Source of the DNA: Rheinheimera sp. A13L
Lineage (GTDB): Bacteria; Pseudomonadota; Gammaproteobacteria; Enterobacterales; Alteromonadaceae
Assembly: GCF_000217935.1 (NCBI RefSeq)
Contig: NZ_AFHI01000004.1
Location: forward strand, 62,001 to 126,000
Length of the DNA stretch: 64,000 bases
Reading direction: 5' to 3'
Shown here: piece after piece, positions 1-9,723 of the stretch
How positions within the stretch are numbered: the first letter of the stretch is position 1
How the letters are laid out: each line of letters opens with the position of its first letter
Made by a program: the position numbers and the translations under genes
Notes under the pieces: model-generated
What the model saw: only the letters and a program-made list of their open reading frames with translations
Databases searched by the model: none
Told to the model about the DNA's origin: nothing

Positions 1-22
1 ATTTGTTACAACGGGCTTCTGC

Positions 23-160
23 ATGACTAAAACCCTATTCATTACAGGTTGCTCCAGCGGCATAGGTCATGGTGCTTTTACTTTGCCTTTATTGGCGCGT
101 CTGATGCCACAAAAATGGCTGGATAAACTGCTGAGCCGAAAATTTAAGCTCTCCCGATAA
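23..160 (+). pseudogene. SDR oxidoreductase relic with in-frame internal deletion
   Basis: A 45-codon frame opens with MTKTLFITGCSSGIG, the Rossmann TGxxxGIG dinucleotide-binding start of classical short-chain dehydrogenases. It then jumps at once to LLARLMPQKWLDKLLSRKF, which resembles the C-terminal tail of the same family. The roughly 200 residues between them, which would hold the NNAG, Ser and YxxxK motifs, are missing, and the reading frame is kept across the junction. Such a product could not be catalytic. The likely cause is an internal deletion of an SDR gene; an assembly collapse is the alternative. Confidence 0.6.
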
Positions 161-287
161 TCTTTGAGCGGGATCAAAGGCTTAGGCTTTATTCGAAAAA
201 TTGTGCAAATTTTCGTCGAAAACTGCTTGCCTGCTGGCTGATATTTCACCACTATGACAGTCGCTTTTTCTTCAGGGAGTGACTGCC

Positions 288-488
288 ATGACATCTAACT
301 TTATGCGTACTGTGCATTTAAAAACTGCACAACAATTCAAAGAGCAAGGCCATGATTTGCAGTATGTGGTAAAGCATTTTCACAAAGTAGGTATACCGGA
401 AGATGAAATACCGGAGTTATTGCCTCTGCTGGGTTTTGGCCTGAATGCCGACCCTTTAGCTTTACGCAATAAAAGTCGCAAAGACTGA
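288..488 (+). CDS. Small conserved-looking protein of unknown function (66 aa)
   Basis: I do not recognise the family. The ATG at 288 is preferred because CAGGGAG lies about 8 bases upstream; a GTG at 279 in the same frame overlaps that ribosome binding site. The product is soluble, has no signal peptide or membrane segment, is rich in charged residues and histidine near residues 20-35, and ends in a basic tail (RNKSRKD). The segment YVVKHFHKVGIPEDEIPELL looks helical. It stands alone between the SDR relic and the convergent antiporter gene. Confidence 0.6.
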   Translation: MTSNFMRTVHLKTAQQFKEQGHDLQYVVKHFHKVGIPEDEIPELLPLLGFGLNADPLALRNKSRKD

Positions 489-550
489 TATTAAACCAGG
501 ACGCCATCCAAAGGGTGGCATTTTAGTCTGTCTAGCGAAGGTATTGTTGT

Positions 551-581
551 ATTAAAAAAACAGGCCCATTCGGGCCTGCTG
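551..581 (-). terminator. Rho-independent terminator of the antiporter gene
   Basis: The stem CAGGCCC/GGGCCTG (561-567 with 572-578) has a 4-base loop. On the minus strand it is followed by a run of seven T. It lies just past the antiporter stop and could weakly serve the convergent plus-strand gene too. Confidence 0.8.
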
Positions 582-597
582 TTTAGAATATAAGCCT

Positions 598-1686
598 TTA
601 TGACCAACTAGCTTTTCTATTTTTTATCCTGTCGTGAATAAATGACGCGACGATATAAAACACCACCACTGGCAATAGTCCATACAAAATACCTTGTTGT
701 AAGTCTGGCAGATAAGCTTCTTTTAACGCCACAGCCACCAGATACCAGGTGTAGGCGATATACAGCAGCATAAATAACAAACCTTCGATACGGTTCAGCG
801 ATGAGCCGATAAAAAACAGTGGTAAACACAACACTGCCACACCCACCATCACCGGAATATCGACCATAGCCATTTGTTCGCCTGCCAGCAGCGGGATAGG
901 AGAGACCACACCTGCAATTCCTAGTACACAAAGAATATTAAAGATATTACTGCCAACTACGTTACCTACTGCTATGTCACGTTCACCTCTTAAGGTAGCA
1001 ACCACAGAGGTCACCACTTCTGGTAGAGAAGTGCCTGCCGCAATAATAGTCAGGCCAATAACAGCTTCGTTTACCCCTAAAGCGCGGGCAATTTCTACGG
1101 CGCTGTCGACTAAAAAACGTGAACCTAAAACCAGTAATACCAGGCCACCTAATAACAACAACAGGTTTTGCCAGGCCGGAACTTTGGCTTTGAGCATTTC
1201 TTCTACTTCTTCGTCTGCTGTGTCCACCCCCTGAGCCTTGCCCTGACGGAACAAAAACCAGGTGTAGCTGACTAAACCCAAAGCCAGAATAGCAGCTTCA
1301 AAACGTGTAATAGCACCATCAAAGGTCATCCACATCGCCAATACAGAAACAAAAACCATAATAGGTACGTCCTGACGGATCAGTTGACGCGAAATCACTA
1401 AAGGCGAAATCATGGCGGCTGCGCCTAAAATAAACAGTACATTAAAGATATTACTGCCAACAGCATTGGCTATAGCCAGTTCAGCTTGTCCTGAGTAAGC
1501 AGCTTTAACACTTACAGCCAGTTCTGGCGCACTGGTACCAAAAGCAACTACTGTTAAACCAATGACTAAAGCTGGTATACCAAAAGAGCCTGCCAAACGC
1601 GCAGCTCCTTTTACCAGTAAATCTGCGCCAACGACCAATAACACCAGGCCGACCACCAACAAAAACCAGGTCATGCTGTACTCCAT
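598..1686 (-). CDS. Calcium/sodium antiporter, CaCA family (YrbG-like)
   Basis: Inner-membrane cation/Ca2+ exchanger. Two homologous halves each carry the alpha-repeat signature: GTSAPELAVS with AVGSNIFNVLFILG in the first half, and GTSLPEVVTS with VVGSNIFNILCVLG in the second. The acidic residues in GTSAPE and GTSLPE are the expected ion ligands. About ten or more hydrophobic segments are present. A cytoplasmic acidic loop (DTADEEVEEML, near residue 155-165) separates the halves. At 362 aa it is slightly longer than E. coli YrbG because of an extra hydrophobic C-terminus. An ATG four codons downstream (MTWFLL) is an alternative start. It is monocistronic with its own terminator. Confidence 0.9.
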   Translation of the reverse strand: MEYSMTWFLLVVGLVLLVVGADLLVKGAARLAGSFGIPALVIGLTVVAFGTSAPELAVSVKAAYSGQAELAIANAVGSNIFNVLFILGAAAMISPLVISRQLIRQDVPIMVFVSVLAMWMTFDGAITRFEAAILALGLVSYTWFLFRQGKAQGVDTADEEVEEMLKAKVPAWQNLLLLLGGLVLLVLGSRFLVDSAVEIARALGVNEAVIGLTIIAAGTSLPEVVTSVVATLRGERDIAVGNVVGSNIFNILCVLGIAGVVSPIPLLAGEQMAMVDIPVMVGVAVLCLPLFFIGSSLNRIEGLLFMLLYIAYTWYLVAVALKEAYLPDLQQGILYGLLPVVVFYIVASFIHDRIKNRKASWS

Positions 1687-1841
1687 CTGATTATTTCAAC
1701 TGGGCGCTAATTTAAAGGAAAAACAAATGACAAGGAAGGGCCAAGGCGGATTAAAGCCTTGCCAATAGTTTTGCGATAAGTTATTACCTTATGTAACCGG
1801 GTTCAGCTCTTTACCCGGCATTTACTCTGCTTAACTTATCT

Positions 1842-3653
1842 TTACTCAGCTTTAGTTTTGGCCTCTTGTTGTTTGGCCCACAGCTGTGCATAGAGCCCTT
1901 GCTGATCCAGCAGTTGCTGGTGTGTGCCTGATTCAGCCACTTCACCTTGTTGCAGTACTAAAATGTTGTCTGCATCAATCACAGTAGATAAACGATGAGC
2001 TATGACCACAGAGGTATGGTGTTTCGCCAGTTCACGCAAAGCTTTTAAGATAGCGGCTTCCGAGTGAGAATCCAGCGCTGAGGTGGCTTCATCAAAAATC
2101 AGAATAAGTGAGCCTTTTAACAACACCCTGGCTATGGCAATACGTTGTTTTTCACCGCCTGATACTTTTAAGCCCCGTTCACCCACTAAGGTTTGATCGC
2201 CTTGAGGCAAACTTTGAATAAAGCTGTCCAGATGAGCCAGCTTAATCACTTGATTCACTTCAGCTTCGCTCGCATCAGGTTTACCGTAGCGAATGTTTTC
2301 TCTGATACTGGTATTAAATAGCACAGTATCCTGCGGCACTATCGCAATGTTTTGGCGTAACGAGCTTTGAGTGACATCACGGATATCCTGGCCATCAATA
2401 CAAATGCTGCCGTTCTGAATATCGTAAAAGCGGTATAAAAGCCTGGCTATGGTACTTTTTCCTGCGCCAGAAGCCCCAACAATTGCCAGTTTTTGACCGG
2501 GCTCGACCACAAAACTTAAGCCGTTCAGAATAGAGCGGCCAGCCTGATAACCAAAATGGACCTGATTAAATTCAATACGGCCTTGCTGTAATTGAAGCTC
2601 TGGTGCATCAGTTTTGTCTTTAATCAGCGCTTCTTTTTTCAACAGCCCCAGCATGTTTTCCAGATCGGTTAATGAGCGGCGGATTTCACGATAAACAAAA
2701 CCTAAAAAATTCAAAGGAATAAACAGCTGCAGCATATAGGCATTCACCATCGCCAAATCGCCCAGCGTCAGCTCTTTATCCAGCACACCTTGTGCTGCCA
2801 TCCACATCATCAGGGTAATAGCGACGGCAATAATCAACGCCTGACCTGAGTTTAACGCTAACAGCGACATACGGTTTTTTAGTTTGGCCTGTTCCCAGTT
2901 GGCTAAAAACTGATCGTAAGTACGCTCTTCATAAGCTTCGTTATTGAAGTATTTGACGGTTTCATAGTTCAGCAGGCTGTCGACCGCTCTGCTATTGGTG
3001 GCCGAGTCGGCCTGATTCGCTTCGCGGATATATTTGTTGCGCCACTCTGTCACATAAAAAGTAAAGGCCACATACAAAGCAACAGCGACAAAAGTTAAAA
3101 CGGCATACCAGTACGAAAACAGCAGCGCAAAAATCACTGCGACCAGCAGTATTTCCAGCAGGGTAGGCACTATATTAAACATCAAAAACCGCATCAGAAA
3201 ACTGATGCCGTTGGTGCCTCTTTCTATATCGCGGCTTATGCCACCGGTTTGGCGGTCTAAATGAAAACTCAGTTCCAACTGATGCAGATGATTAAATACC
3301 CGCAAACCTACTTTACGCATTGCATGTTCAGTGACCCGACTGAATAAGGCATCCCGCACTTCACCAAAAAAAACTGCGCCAAAACGTAAGAAACCGTAAA
3401 AGAAAAGAAACGCCAGTGGCAAAGTTAATACGGAGTTTAAGCTGGGATCTAAATCGTCGATGATAAGTTTGAGTGCATAAGGCAAATACAAAGTGGCAGC
3501 TTTAGCGGCCAGAAGCGCAGCCACAGCCAATAAAACCCGGCTTTTAAAGGCCCAGATATAGGGCCACATATACTGTACTGTTTGCTTTAGATTAAGAGCT
3601 TCAGTTTGTTTAGGCGCATCTGCTCTTTTGGCTGCTGTTCCCATACCACGCAT
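1842..3653 (-). CDS. ABC exporter of the Atm1/HMT1 type (fused permease-ATPase)
   Basis: Half-transporter with an N-terminal six-helix exporter domain (about residues 35-340) and a C-terminal nucleotide-binding domain. Visible ATPase motifs are Walker A GASGAGKST, signature VSGGEKQR, Walker B LILIFDEATSALD and the switch His in VIAHRLST. The segment TGGISRDIERGTNGISFL in the permease domain is typical of Atm1-type exporters, which in bacteria move glutathione-linked or heavy-metal conjugates. The precise substrate is inferred from family only. The start could also be the ATG at codon 4. It lies downstream of ppnP on the same strand, but a terminator-like hairpin separates them. Confidence 0.88.
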   Translation of the reverse strand: MRGMGTAAKRADAPKQTEALNLKQTVQYMWPYIWAFKSRVLLAVAALLAAKAATLYLPYALKLIIDDLDPSLNSVLTLPLAFLFFYGFLRFGAVFFGEVRDALFSRVTEHAMRKVGLRVFNHLHQLELSFHLDRQTGGISRDIERGTNGISFLMRFLMFNIVPTLLEILLVAVIFALLFSYWYAVLTFVAVALYVAFTFYVTEWRNKYIREANQADSATNSRAVDSLLNYETVKYFNNEAYEERTYDQFLANWEQAKLKNRMSLLALNSGQALIIAVAITLMMWMAAQGVLDKELTLGDLAMVNAYMLQLFIPLNFLGFVYREIRRSLTDLENMLGLLKKEALIKDKTDAPELQLQQGRIEFNQVHFGYQAGRSILNGLSFVVEPGQKLAIVGASGAGKSTIARLLYRFYDIQNGSICIDGQDIRDVTQSSLRQNIAIVPQDTVLFNTSIRENIRYGKPDASEAEVNQVIKLAHLDSFIQSLPQGDQTLVGERGLKVSGGEKQRIAIARVLLKGSLILIFDEATSALDSHSEAAILKALRELAKHHTSVVIAHRLSTVIDADNILVLQQGEVAESGTHQQLLDQQGLYAQLWAKQQEAKTKAE

Positions 3654-3670
3654 AACTCAGTAGCCTCAAA

Positions 3671-3725
3671 AAGTAAAAAACGGTAGGGGCGGGTAAAGGG
3701 CCGGGGGACAAGCCACAGCCCCTAC
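3671..3725 (-). terminator. Terminator downstream of ppnP
   Basis: GTAGGGGC (3683-3690) pairs with GCCCCTAC (3718-3725), with a GC-rich interior that can fold further. On the minus strand the stem is followed by a T6 run, which fits intrinsic termination between ppnP and the ABC gene. Confidence 0.6.
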
Positions 3726-3777
3726 AACCCGCCCGTCTCAAATGACAATCCGGTGCCAGTCAAACCCAGCCTCCGTC

Positions 3778-4059
3778 TTATTGATAAGTGCAAAGATAAG
3801 CTGTGTCAGTTTCTACTTTTAATTGAAACTTAGTCTGGGCTGGTACTTCAAATACAGCTCCGCGCTCAAAGGTTTTCCACTCTGTCTGGTCTGGCAATAA
3901 TACGGTTAAAGCGCCGCTAATCACAGTTAAAACTTCATGCTGACTGGTACCAAATTCGTAGTTACCAGGTGCCATCACACCTACAGTGGCTGATAAAGTT
4001 TCACCCTGAAAAGCGATGGATGTCACCTTGCCGTCAAAATAACTATTTACTTTAAACAT
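3778..4059 (-). CDS. ppnP: Pyrimidine/purine nucleoside phosphorylase PpnP (DUF1255)
   Basis: Small cupin-fold nucleoside phosphorylase that splits nucleosides with phosphate into free base and pentose-1-phosphate. The 93-aa product matches the E. coli YaiE/PpnP layout: [11 protein letters not shown] at the start, [11 protein letters not shown], then the hallmark [12 protein letters not shown], and a C-terminal YLCTYQ. The start at 4059 is chosen because AGGAG lies about 10 bases upstream and the family begins there. An in-frame TTG seven codons further up (4080) would place that AGGAG inside the gene. Monocistronic. Confidence 0.92.
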   Translation of the reverse strand: MFKVNSYFDGKVTSIAFQGETLSATVGVMAPGNYEFGTSQHEVLTVISGALTVLLPDQTEWKTFERGAVFEVPAQTKFQLKVETDTAYLCTYQ

Positions 4060-4272
4060 CTGATTTATGCTCCTGAACAATGAAAGGACCAGTTAACCCG
4101 ATTTCAGTATTGAAATAAAGAGATTTCTGGGTGTTTAGAAGTCTATATTCATATTAGGGAAATTGAATAGAACTCGGGCTTTTTTTACAAAGCCTTGCTA
4201 TAACTTAGAGGCTAGAACCATGAATTTAATCTAAGTGATTGAATTTAATTCTTAATCAGCAGTGGAGTTTTT

Positions 4273-4968
4273 ATGCGGATCTCAAAAAAAATCAGTTTTC
4301 CCGCTTTGTTTATGCTGGTGCTTAGCCCCGCAGCTCTGGCGAATTTAAGCTCTACAGTAACTCTTACCTCCAACTATTTATTTAACGGTATTACGTTAAC
4401 CGAAGATGATCCTGCATTGCAGCCAAGCCTCGATTGGGCATCTGATTCAGGCTGGTATGTCGGAACCTGGGGCTCTAACGTCAGTTTTGTCGAAAACACA
4501 GATCTGGAAGTCGATTTTTATGCTGGTTATTACACTGAGCTTGGTGGTAACTGGGCGTTAGACCTTGGGGTGGCGCATTACACTTATTATGGCAGCAGCG
4601 AAAGCAGTGCTTTTGATTATCCTGAGGCGTACATCAAAGTGTCTTATGACAACACCAAACTCAGCTATTGGTATGCCAGCGATTACTTCGGTGCTGGCGG
4701 TGGCCATTATATTATTATGCTGACTCATACTATTCAGCTGACAGACCATCTGACGCTGATCCTCTCAGGCGATCGTTCAACGTCAACAGACACAGACAAA
4801 TTTTTGCGCGACACAGATGGCACTTATCATCATTGGCGGGTCGCTCTCGCTGGTGAATGGTTAGGGGCAAAATGGACTGCCGCTTTTGATGACACAGATT
4901 TGGCGCTGGACGATTTAGGCGAACCCACTTTTTCGCTGTCAGTGGCAAAAACCTTTAATTGGCTTTAG
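4273..4968 (+). CDS. TorF-family putative outer-membrane porin
   Basis: Outer-membrane beta-barrel of the TorF/Gcw_chp type. The signal peptide (about residues 1-23, ending ALA) is followed by STVTLTSNYLFNGITLTEDD, the N-terminal strand characteristic of this family, and PALQPSLDW, then by alternating aromatic beta-strands (DFYAGYYTEL, LGVAHYTYYG). The last residue is not the classical aromatic Phe (it ends KTFNWL), though a Trp/Leu end is compatible. It may be co-transcribed with the chemoreceptor that starts within 10 bases of its stop. The substrate is unknown. Confidence 0.8.
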   Translation: MRISKKISFPALFMLVLSPAALANLSSTVTLTSNYLFNGITLTEDDPALQPSLDWASDSGWYVGTWGSNVSFVENTDLEVDFYAGYYTELGGNWALDLGVAHYTYYGSSESSAFDYPEAYIKVSYDNTKLSYWYASDYFGAGGGHYIIMLTHTIQLTDHLTLILSGDRSTSTDTDKFLRDTDGTYHHWRVALAGEWLGAKWTAAFDDTDLALDDLGEPTFSLSVAKTFNWL

Positions 4969-4977
4969 GTGAAGATT

Positions 4978-7092
4978 ATGCAGTTGAATTCCTTACGTTT
5001 TAAACTCACTTTTGGCGTCGCACTTTTATTGTCTATCAGTATTGGCAGTATGGCCTTTATTGGCTGGTATTCGATGACCAGCAGCAATGATTCTGCTGTC
5101 ACCCGGCTGACTCAGTCGGTGCGCACTTTGGCTGAGCAAATTCTGACCGAAGCTGCACAGCGCACTGCGCTTGAGACAAGTGCTGTGCTGGACCGCAATT
5201 TTGATACGGCGAAAAACTTTGCCGCAGTGTTATCCGGCTCAGCTTCAGGCAGCGGTCAAACACCTTATAGTCGTGAGCAGGTGAAAGCGATGGCGGGTCA
5301 TATTTTGGGCAGCAACCCCGGTATTTCGTCTTTGTATGGTCAGTTTGAACCTAATGGCTACGATGGTGCCGACAGTCAGTATTCCATCGCCAATGATCAC
5401 AGCTCTAAAACCGGTTCTATGGAGATTTATTGGGTCCGTGAGCAAAATCAACTGAAGTTCGTACAAACCCCGGATCCTGCGGTGAAGTACAAAGATACAA
5501 AAAACGAGTATGGCGTGCGTGAAGCTGAATGGTATTTATGCAGCAAGGACAGTAAAAAAGCTTGTCTGATGGAACCTTATTTATGGGAAATAACACCTGG
5601 CAATCAGGTGCTGCTAACCTCCCTTGTGTATCCGGTCGTGACTCAGGATCAGTTCAGAGGGGTGTCAGGGGTTGATTTAAACCTGCCTGTATTGCAAACC
5701 CTATTACAGGCTCAGGCTGATTTGCTTTACGGTGGTAAAGCCGAACTTTATCTGATTAGTAAATATGGGCTTGTGGTTGCCAGTAACAAATATCCCGCTC
5801 AATTGGGCCAGTCGATTAAGGTACTTGATGCGGATTTAGCTGCACATTTACAACAGCAACAAGCGGGTGTCAGCTTATACAAAGATTCTATGCTGGTGAC
5901 ACAGCCAATCAAACTCGACAGTACCGAGTCGGGCTGGAAAGTTGTGGTCGCTGTGCCTGAAGCCACGGCTTTGGCTATGGCGATTCAGTTGGCCAATCAG
6001 CTCAATGCAGACTCAGCCAAAACTACTCAAAGCATGATTGGTTTAGGTCTGGTGTTGTTATTAGCTTTTGTCCTGTTAATGGCTTTGGGTCTGAAAAGCG
6101 CCACTGCGCCCATTTTACATATGAGCTTGTTGATGAAAGAGCTGGCAGGTTCTGAGGGCGATCTGACCCGGCAGTTAAAACAAAGTCAGCATCAGGAATT
6201 AAATGATATGGCGGATGGTTTTAACCTGTTCACTGCCAAATTACGTTCGATGATCAATAACTTAAAAGAGTCCTCAAAACTGATGCAGTACCAGTCAGAA
6301 CAAATGGTAAAAACCACAGATCAAACCAATAGCTCTGTCAGCATTCAGGCCAGTGAAATTCAGAATGTGGCTTCAGCTATGCATCAAATGTCAGCCACTG
6401 CACATGAAGTTGCTAATCTGGCTGGCAGCACTGCACAGGGGGCACAGGAATCACTGGCAGCCTTAACTGATGCTAATCATTTGTTTCAGAATACGGTTGA
6501 GGCTTTTAAAACTGTATCTGTTGAATTTAACCATACCAGTCAGGGTGTGAATGAGGTCGCACAAAGCAGCCAAAAAATTAATGGCATTATTGATGTGATC
6601 CAGGCCATAGCCGAACAAACCAATTTGTTGGCACTGAATGCCGCTATTGAAGCTGCGCGGGCTGGTGAACAGGGTCGTGGTTTTGCTGTGGTGGCCGATG
6701 AAGTGCGGTCACTGGCGGCCCGTACCCATAGTTCGACAGATGAAATTAAAAATCTGATCCATGGGTTGCAACAACAAGTGACGGCAGCGGTACAACAAAT
6801 TCATACCAATACCGACAAAGTCACCAGTACTCTGCAGGAAGCCGAAAGCTCCTATGAAAAGCTCTCTTTAGCTACAGCTGGTATTTCCAGCATAGCGGAT
6901 AATGCTTTCCAGGTGGCTTCGGCTGCTGAGGAGCAAAATCAGGTCAGTGAAGAAATTAACCGCAATATTACAGCCATAGATGACGCGACTAAGGCTTTGC
7001 ATCAACTGGCGAAACAAAACCTGTTGATCAGCAAAGAAATTGACACTATTACCGGAGCCATGGACGCTCAACTGGCGCAATTGCGCTGCTGA
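4978..7092 (+). CDS. Methyl-accepting chemotaxis protein with dCache-like sensor domain
   Basis: Transmembrane chemoreceptor. TM1 lies near residues 10-30. A long periplasmic region of about 310 residues follows, with the [23 protein letters not shown] and [15 protein letters not shown] motifs typical of double-Cache sensors. TM2 is near residue 350-370 and is followed by HAMP. The highly conserved signalling tip reads [19 protein letters not shown] followed by [16 protein letters not shown]. The ATG at 4978 is preferred over the in-frame GTG at 4969, because AGGTG sits just before it. It follows the porin gene almost without a gap and is followed 9 bases later by a periplasmic binding protein gene, so the three may form a sensing unit. 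Confidence 0.9.
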   Translation: MQLNSLRFKLTFGVALLLSISIGSMAFIGWYSMTSSNDSAVTRLTQSVRTLAEQILTEAAQRTALETSAVLDRNFDTAKNFAAVLSGSASGSGQTPYSREQVKAMAGHILGSNPGISSLYGQFEPNGYDGADSQYSIANDHSSKTGSMEIYWVREQNQLKFVQTPDPAVKYKDTKNEYGVREAEWYLCSKDSKKACLMEPYLWEITPGNQVLLTSLVYPVVTQDQFRGVSGVDLNLPVLQTLLQAQADLLYGGKAELYLISKYGLVVASNKYPAQLGQSIKVLDADLAAHLQQQQAGVSLYKDSMLVTQPIKLDSTESGWKVVVAVPEATALAMAIQLANQLNADSAKTTQSMIGLGLVLLLAFVLLMALGLKSATAPILHMSLLMKELAGSEGDLTRQLKQSQHQELNDMADGFNLFTAKLRSMINNLKESSKLMQYQSEQMVKTTDQTNSSVSIQASEIQNVASAMHQMSATAHEVANLAGSTAQGAQESLAALTDANHLFQNTVEAFKTVSVEFNHTSQGVNEVAQSSQKINGIIDVIQAIAEQTNLLALNAAIEAARAGEQGRGFAVVADEVRSLAARTHSSTDEIKNLIHGLQQQVTAAVQQIHTNTDKVTSTLQEAESSYEKLSLATAGISSIADNAFQVASAAEEQNQVSEEINRNITAIDDATKALHQLAKQNLLISKEIDTITGAMDAQLAQLRC

Positions 7093-7101
7093 GGAACACT
7101 A

Positions 7102-7830
7102 GTGAAGCACTATTTGGGCTGGCTTTATTTTTTGTCCTCGTTAGCGCAAGCCGACCCTGTGCGGCTTGCCAGTTTAGACTGGCCGCCATACACCGGCGAA
7201 GGACTGCCGGGGCAAGGCGAAACTACTGTAGTACTCAGACAGGTTTTTACGTCCATGCAACTGGAAGTACAAACTGAGTTTTTGCCCTGGTCCAGAGCAA
7301 TACGGGCAAGCGAAAAAGCAGGTGGTTTATACGTTGGCTATTTCCCTGAATACTATACCTATAATCCGGACTTCATTTTGTCGGACAGTCTTGGCATCAG
7401 CGAACTGGGTTTTGTTGAAGCCACAGCTAAACCATTGGGAGAGTTAAGTTTTTCTCTATTGCCTTTGCTACAGTTGGGGGTCGTGCAGGACTATATTAAT
7501 CTGGCTGGAGTGGATCAGATGATAGCCAGAGGGCAACTGACACCACAGGTGGCTATATCTGACAGACTCAATGTTCTGAAAGTAGCCTTGGGCCGGCTGG
7601 ATCTGGCGGTCATCGATCGCAGGGTTTTACTCTATTTGCTGGAGTACGATACTGAAATAAAACGCTTAGCCTCAGGCAAGGTGCAGTTTAACAGCAGCTT
7701 AACTGAACTGAAAACTTTACATCTGGCGTTGCGGCGGGAACCAGCGCATCAGCAACTGATAGAAAAATTTAATCAGCACTTACAAAAAGTGAAATCTGTG
7801 TCTGCTGCAATACCACCGACTTCTGATTAA
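7102..7830 (+). CDS. Periplasmic solute-binding protein, family 3-like
   Basis: Secreted protein of 242 aa. The start is a GTG, followed by a signal peptide of about 17 residues ending SLAQA. The mature start RLASLDWPPYTGEGLPGQG is the pattern of amino-acid-type extracellular solute-binding proteins (SBP_bac_3), often found without a transporter in this group. No ABC permease or ATPase lies nearby. Its position directly behind a dCache chemoreceptor suggests, by inference only, that it may present ligand to a receptor or act as an accessory sensor. The ligand cannot be read from the sequence. Confidence 0.75.
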   Translation: MKHYLGWLYFLSSLAQADPVRLASLDWPPYTGEGLPGQGETTVVLRQVFTSMQLEVQTEFLPWSRAIRASEKAGGLYVGYFPEYYTYNPDFILSDSLGISELGFVEATAKPLGELSFSLLPLLQLGVVQDYINLAGVDQMIARGQLTPQVAISDRLNVLKVALGRLDLAVIDRRVLLYLLEYDTEIKRLASGKVQFNSSLTELKTLHLALRREPAHQQLIEKFNQHLQKVKSVSAAIPPTSD

Positions 7831-7982
7831 GATTTGTTAATTTGTTACAAAGGTTAATCAGCTCTTGCGCTAATGCAAACAACTTCTAGACTTGAATCAA
7901 CTATGGAATTTTTCTTGCGGCTCGCCCGGGTCTCGCTTGTGCCATAGGGTCATCATTCGCCTGAACGGAATCGGAGTCTGTT

Positions 7983-9620
7983 ATGAAAACAAAATTTGGT
8001 TTAGCCGCTCGTCTGTCATTCTCTTTTGCCATCCCTTTATTCCTGATGCTGTTGTTGGCAGCTACAGGCTTGCTTGCAATGAACAGCATGAATCAGGGGT
8101 TGAAGACTGTCTATCTGGATAGAGTAGTACCACTGAAAGGCTTAAAAAATATCGCGGATTTATATGCGGTTTCGGTGATTGATGCAGTGAATAAGGCCCA
8201 TTCAGGTTTGTTAACCTCAGAGCAGGCGCTGGTTCAGGTGCAGACAGCACAACAACAGATCGATGTTGAGTGGGCAAGTTTTATGGCTACAACTCTGACG
8301 GCTGAGGAGCAACAGCTTGCTAACCAAGCATCAGCTTTGTTTAACAATGCTGATGCTGATATCAAACAACTGGTGTTGTTTTTACGGCAACAAAGCGGGG
8401 ATGTCAGCGGAGCTTTACAGGATTTTAATGGCCCTTTGTATCTCAGTATTGACCCTATCAGCGAAAAAATTACCGAATTGGTGAACTTGCAGTTGCAGGT
8501 GGCAGAAACTGAATTTTTGGCCTCTGAAAAGTTGTATAACAAGGAAGTTTGGTTGATCAGTATTTTAACTTTGGTTGCTGTGTTGGCTGCTATCACTGCC
8601 GCTAGTTGGATAGTGCGTCATACCCTTGGGCATTTAGGTGGAGAACCTGAATATGCTGCCATGATAGTGCGTAAAGTAGCTGCCGGAGAGCTCGATATTC
8701 AAATTGAATTAAAGCAGCAGGACAACTCCAGTTTATTACATCATTTGCGCGCTATGGTGGCGCAGTTATCTGGCATAGTGGGGGAGTTAAAACTGGCGTC
8801 CGGCGCTTTGGATCAGGCAGCTGACGAGTTGGCTGTCAGCAGTGAAAAAACCACAGATCAGTTGATTTTGCAGCACCAGGAAATAGAAATGGTGTCCACC
8901 GCTATGAATGAGATGAGCACTTCAGTGGCCGATGTAGCGCAAAATGCAGTGACCGCAGCACAAAAAACCAATGAAACTGAAACTAATCTGAAATTAAGTG
9001 ACGAGGTAATGGCAAAAACTATTGCCGCCATTGAGTCTTTATCCAAAGACGTCAGCCAGACCACCAGCGTTATAGAGCTGTTATCAGCTCAAAGCGCTGA
9101 AATAGGCCAGGTGGTGGAAGTGATACGAGGTGTGGCAGAACAAACGAATTTGCTGGCTCTGAATGCTGCTATAGAAGCTGCACGGGCGGGTGAGCAAGGC
9201 CGGGGTTTTGCGGTAGTGGCGGATGAAGTTCGTACTTTGGCCAGTCGTACTCAGGACTCCACTCAAATGATCCAGGCCATGATCAGTCGCCTGCACGAGG
9301 GAGTACAAGCTACTGTCAGTGCCATGGCTGGCAGCCAGAAACAAGCAGGTCATACCGTAGACTTTGCAGCAGGAGCTTTGGAGTCCTTCGGTAAAATCAA
9401 AGGTTTTGTGAATCTTTTAAATCAAATGAATGAGCAAATTGCCAGTGCAGCCGAACAACAAAGCATAGTGGCCGAAGACATTAACCGTAATGTGATGCAA
9501 ATTAAAGGTGCAACGGAACTGACCGCCAGCGCCGCCGATCAGGTCGCCCGCTCCAGTGTAGAACTGAAACACATTGCCAGCAGGTTGGCAGGCCATGTGA
9601 ATTACTTTCGTTTAGCCTGA
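7983..9620 (+). CDS. Methyl-accepting chemotaxis protein with four-helix-bundle sensor
   Basis: Transmembrane chemoreceptor of 545 aa. TM1 is near residues 12-34, followed by a periplasmic helical domain of about 155 residues (4HB_MCP type, [20 protein letters not shown]), TM2 near residues 190-212, HAMP, and the methyl-accepting coiled coil. The kinase-control tip [19 protein letters not shown] followed by [16 protein letters not shown] is intact. The C-terminus lacks a CheR-docking pentapeptide. It has its own upstream gap of about 150 bases and a hairpin after its stop. Confidence 0.92.
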   Translation: MKTKFGLAARLSFSFAIPLFLMLLLAATGLLAMNSMNQGLKTVYLDRVVPLKGLKNIADLYAVSVIDAVNKAHSGLLTSEQALVQVQTAQQQIDVEWASFMATTLTAEEQQLANQASALFNNADADIKQLVLFLRQQSGDVSGALQDFNGPLYLSIDPISEKITELVNLQLQVAETEFLASEKLYNKEVWLISILTLVAVLAAITAASWIVRHTLGHLGGEPEYAAMIVRKVAAGELDIQIELKQQDNSSLLHHLRAMVAQLSGIVGELKLASGALDQAADELAVSSEKTTDQLILQHQEIEMVSTAMNEMSTSVADVAQNAVTAAQKTNETETNLKLSDEVMAKTIAAIESLSKDVSQTTSVIELLSAQSAEIGQVVEVIRGVAEQTNLLALNAAIEAARAGEQGRGFAVVADEVRTLASRTQDSTQMIQAMISRLHEGVQATVSAMAGSQKQAGHTVDFAAGALESFGKIKGFVNLLNQMNEQIASAAEQQSIVAEDINRNVMQIKGATELTASAADQVARSSVELKHIASRLAGHVNYFRLA

Positions 9621-9653
9621 TAAAGCAAAGCCCTGGCTAAACTTTAGCTATGC

Positions 9654-9680
9654 AGTGGCCGCGCTTGGCCACTCTGTTTC
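9654..9680 (+). terminator. Terminator-like hairpin after the second chemoreceptor
   Basis: AGTGGCC (9654-9660) pairs perfectly with GGCCACT (9667-9673) around a 6-base loop and is followed by CTGTTTC. The T-tract is weak, so function is probable rather than certain. Confidence 0.5.
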
Positions 9681-9723
9681 ATCTGTGGTGCTAAATTAAC
9701 CGCGCTTACTCTTAGTCTCAGGA

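Noticed and set aside
7830-7982. Possible riboswitch before the second chemoreceptor
   Set aside because: GC-rich pieces suggested a cyclic-di-GMP aptamer, but the conserved GEMM motifs could not be found.
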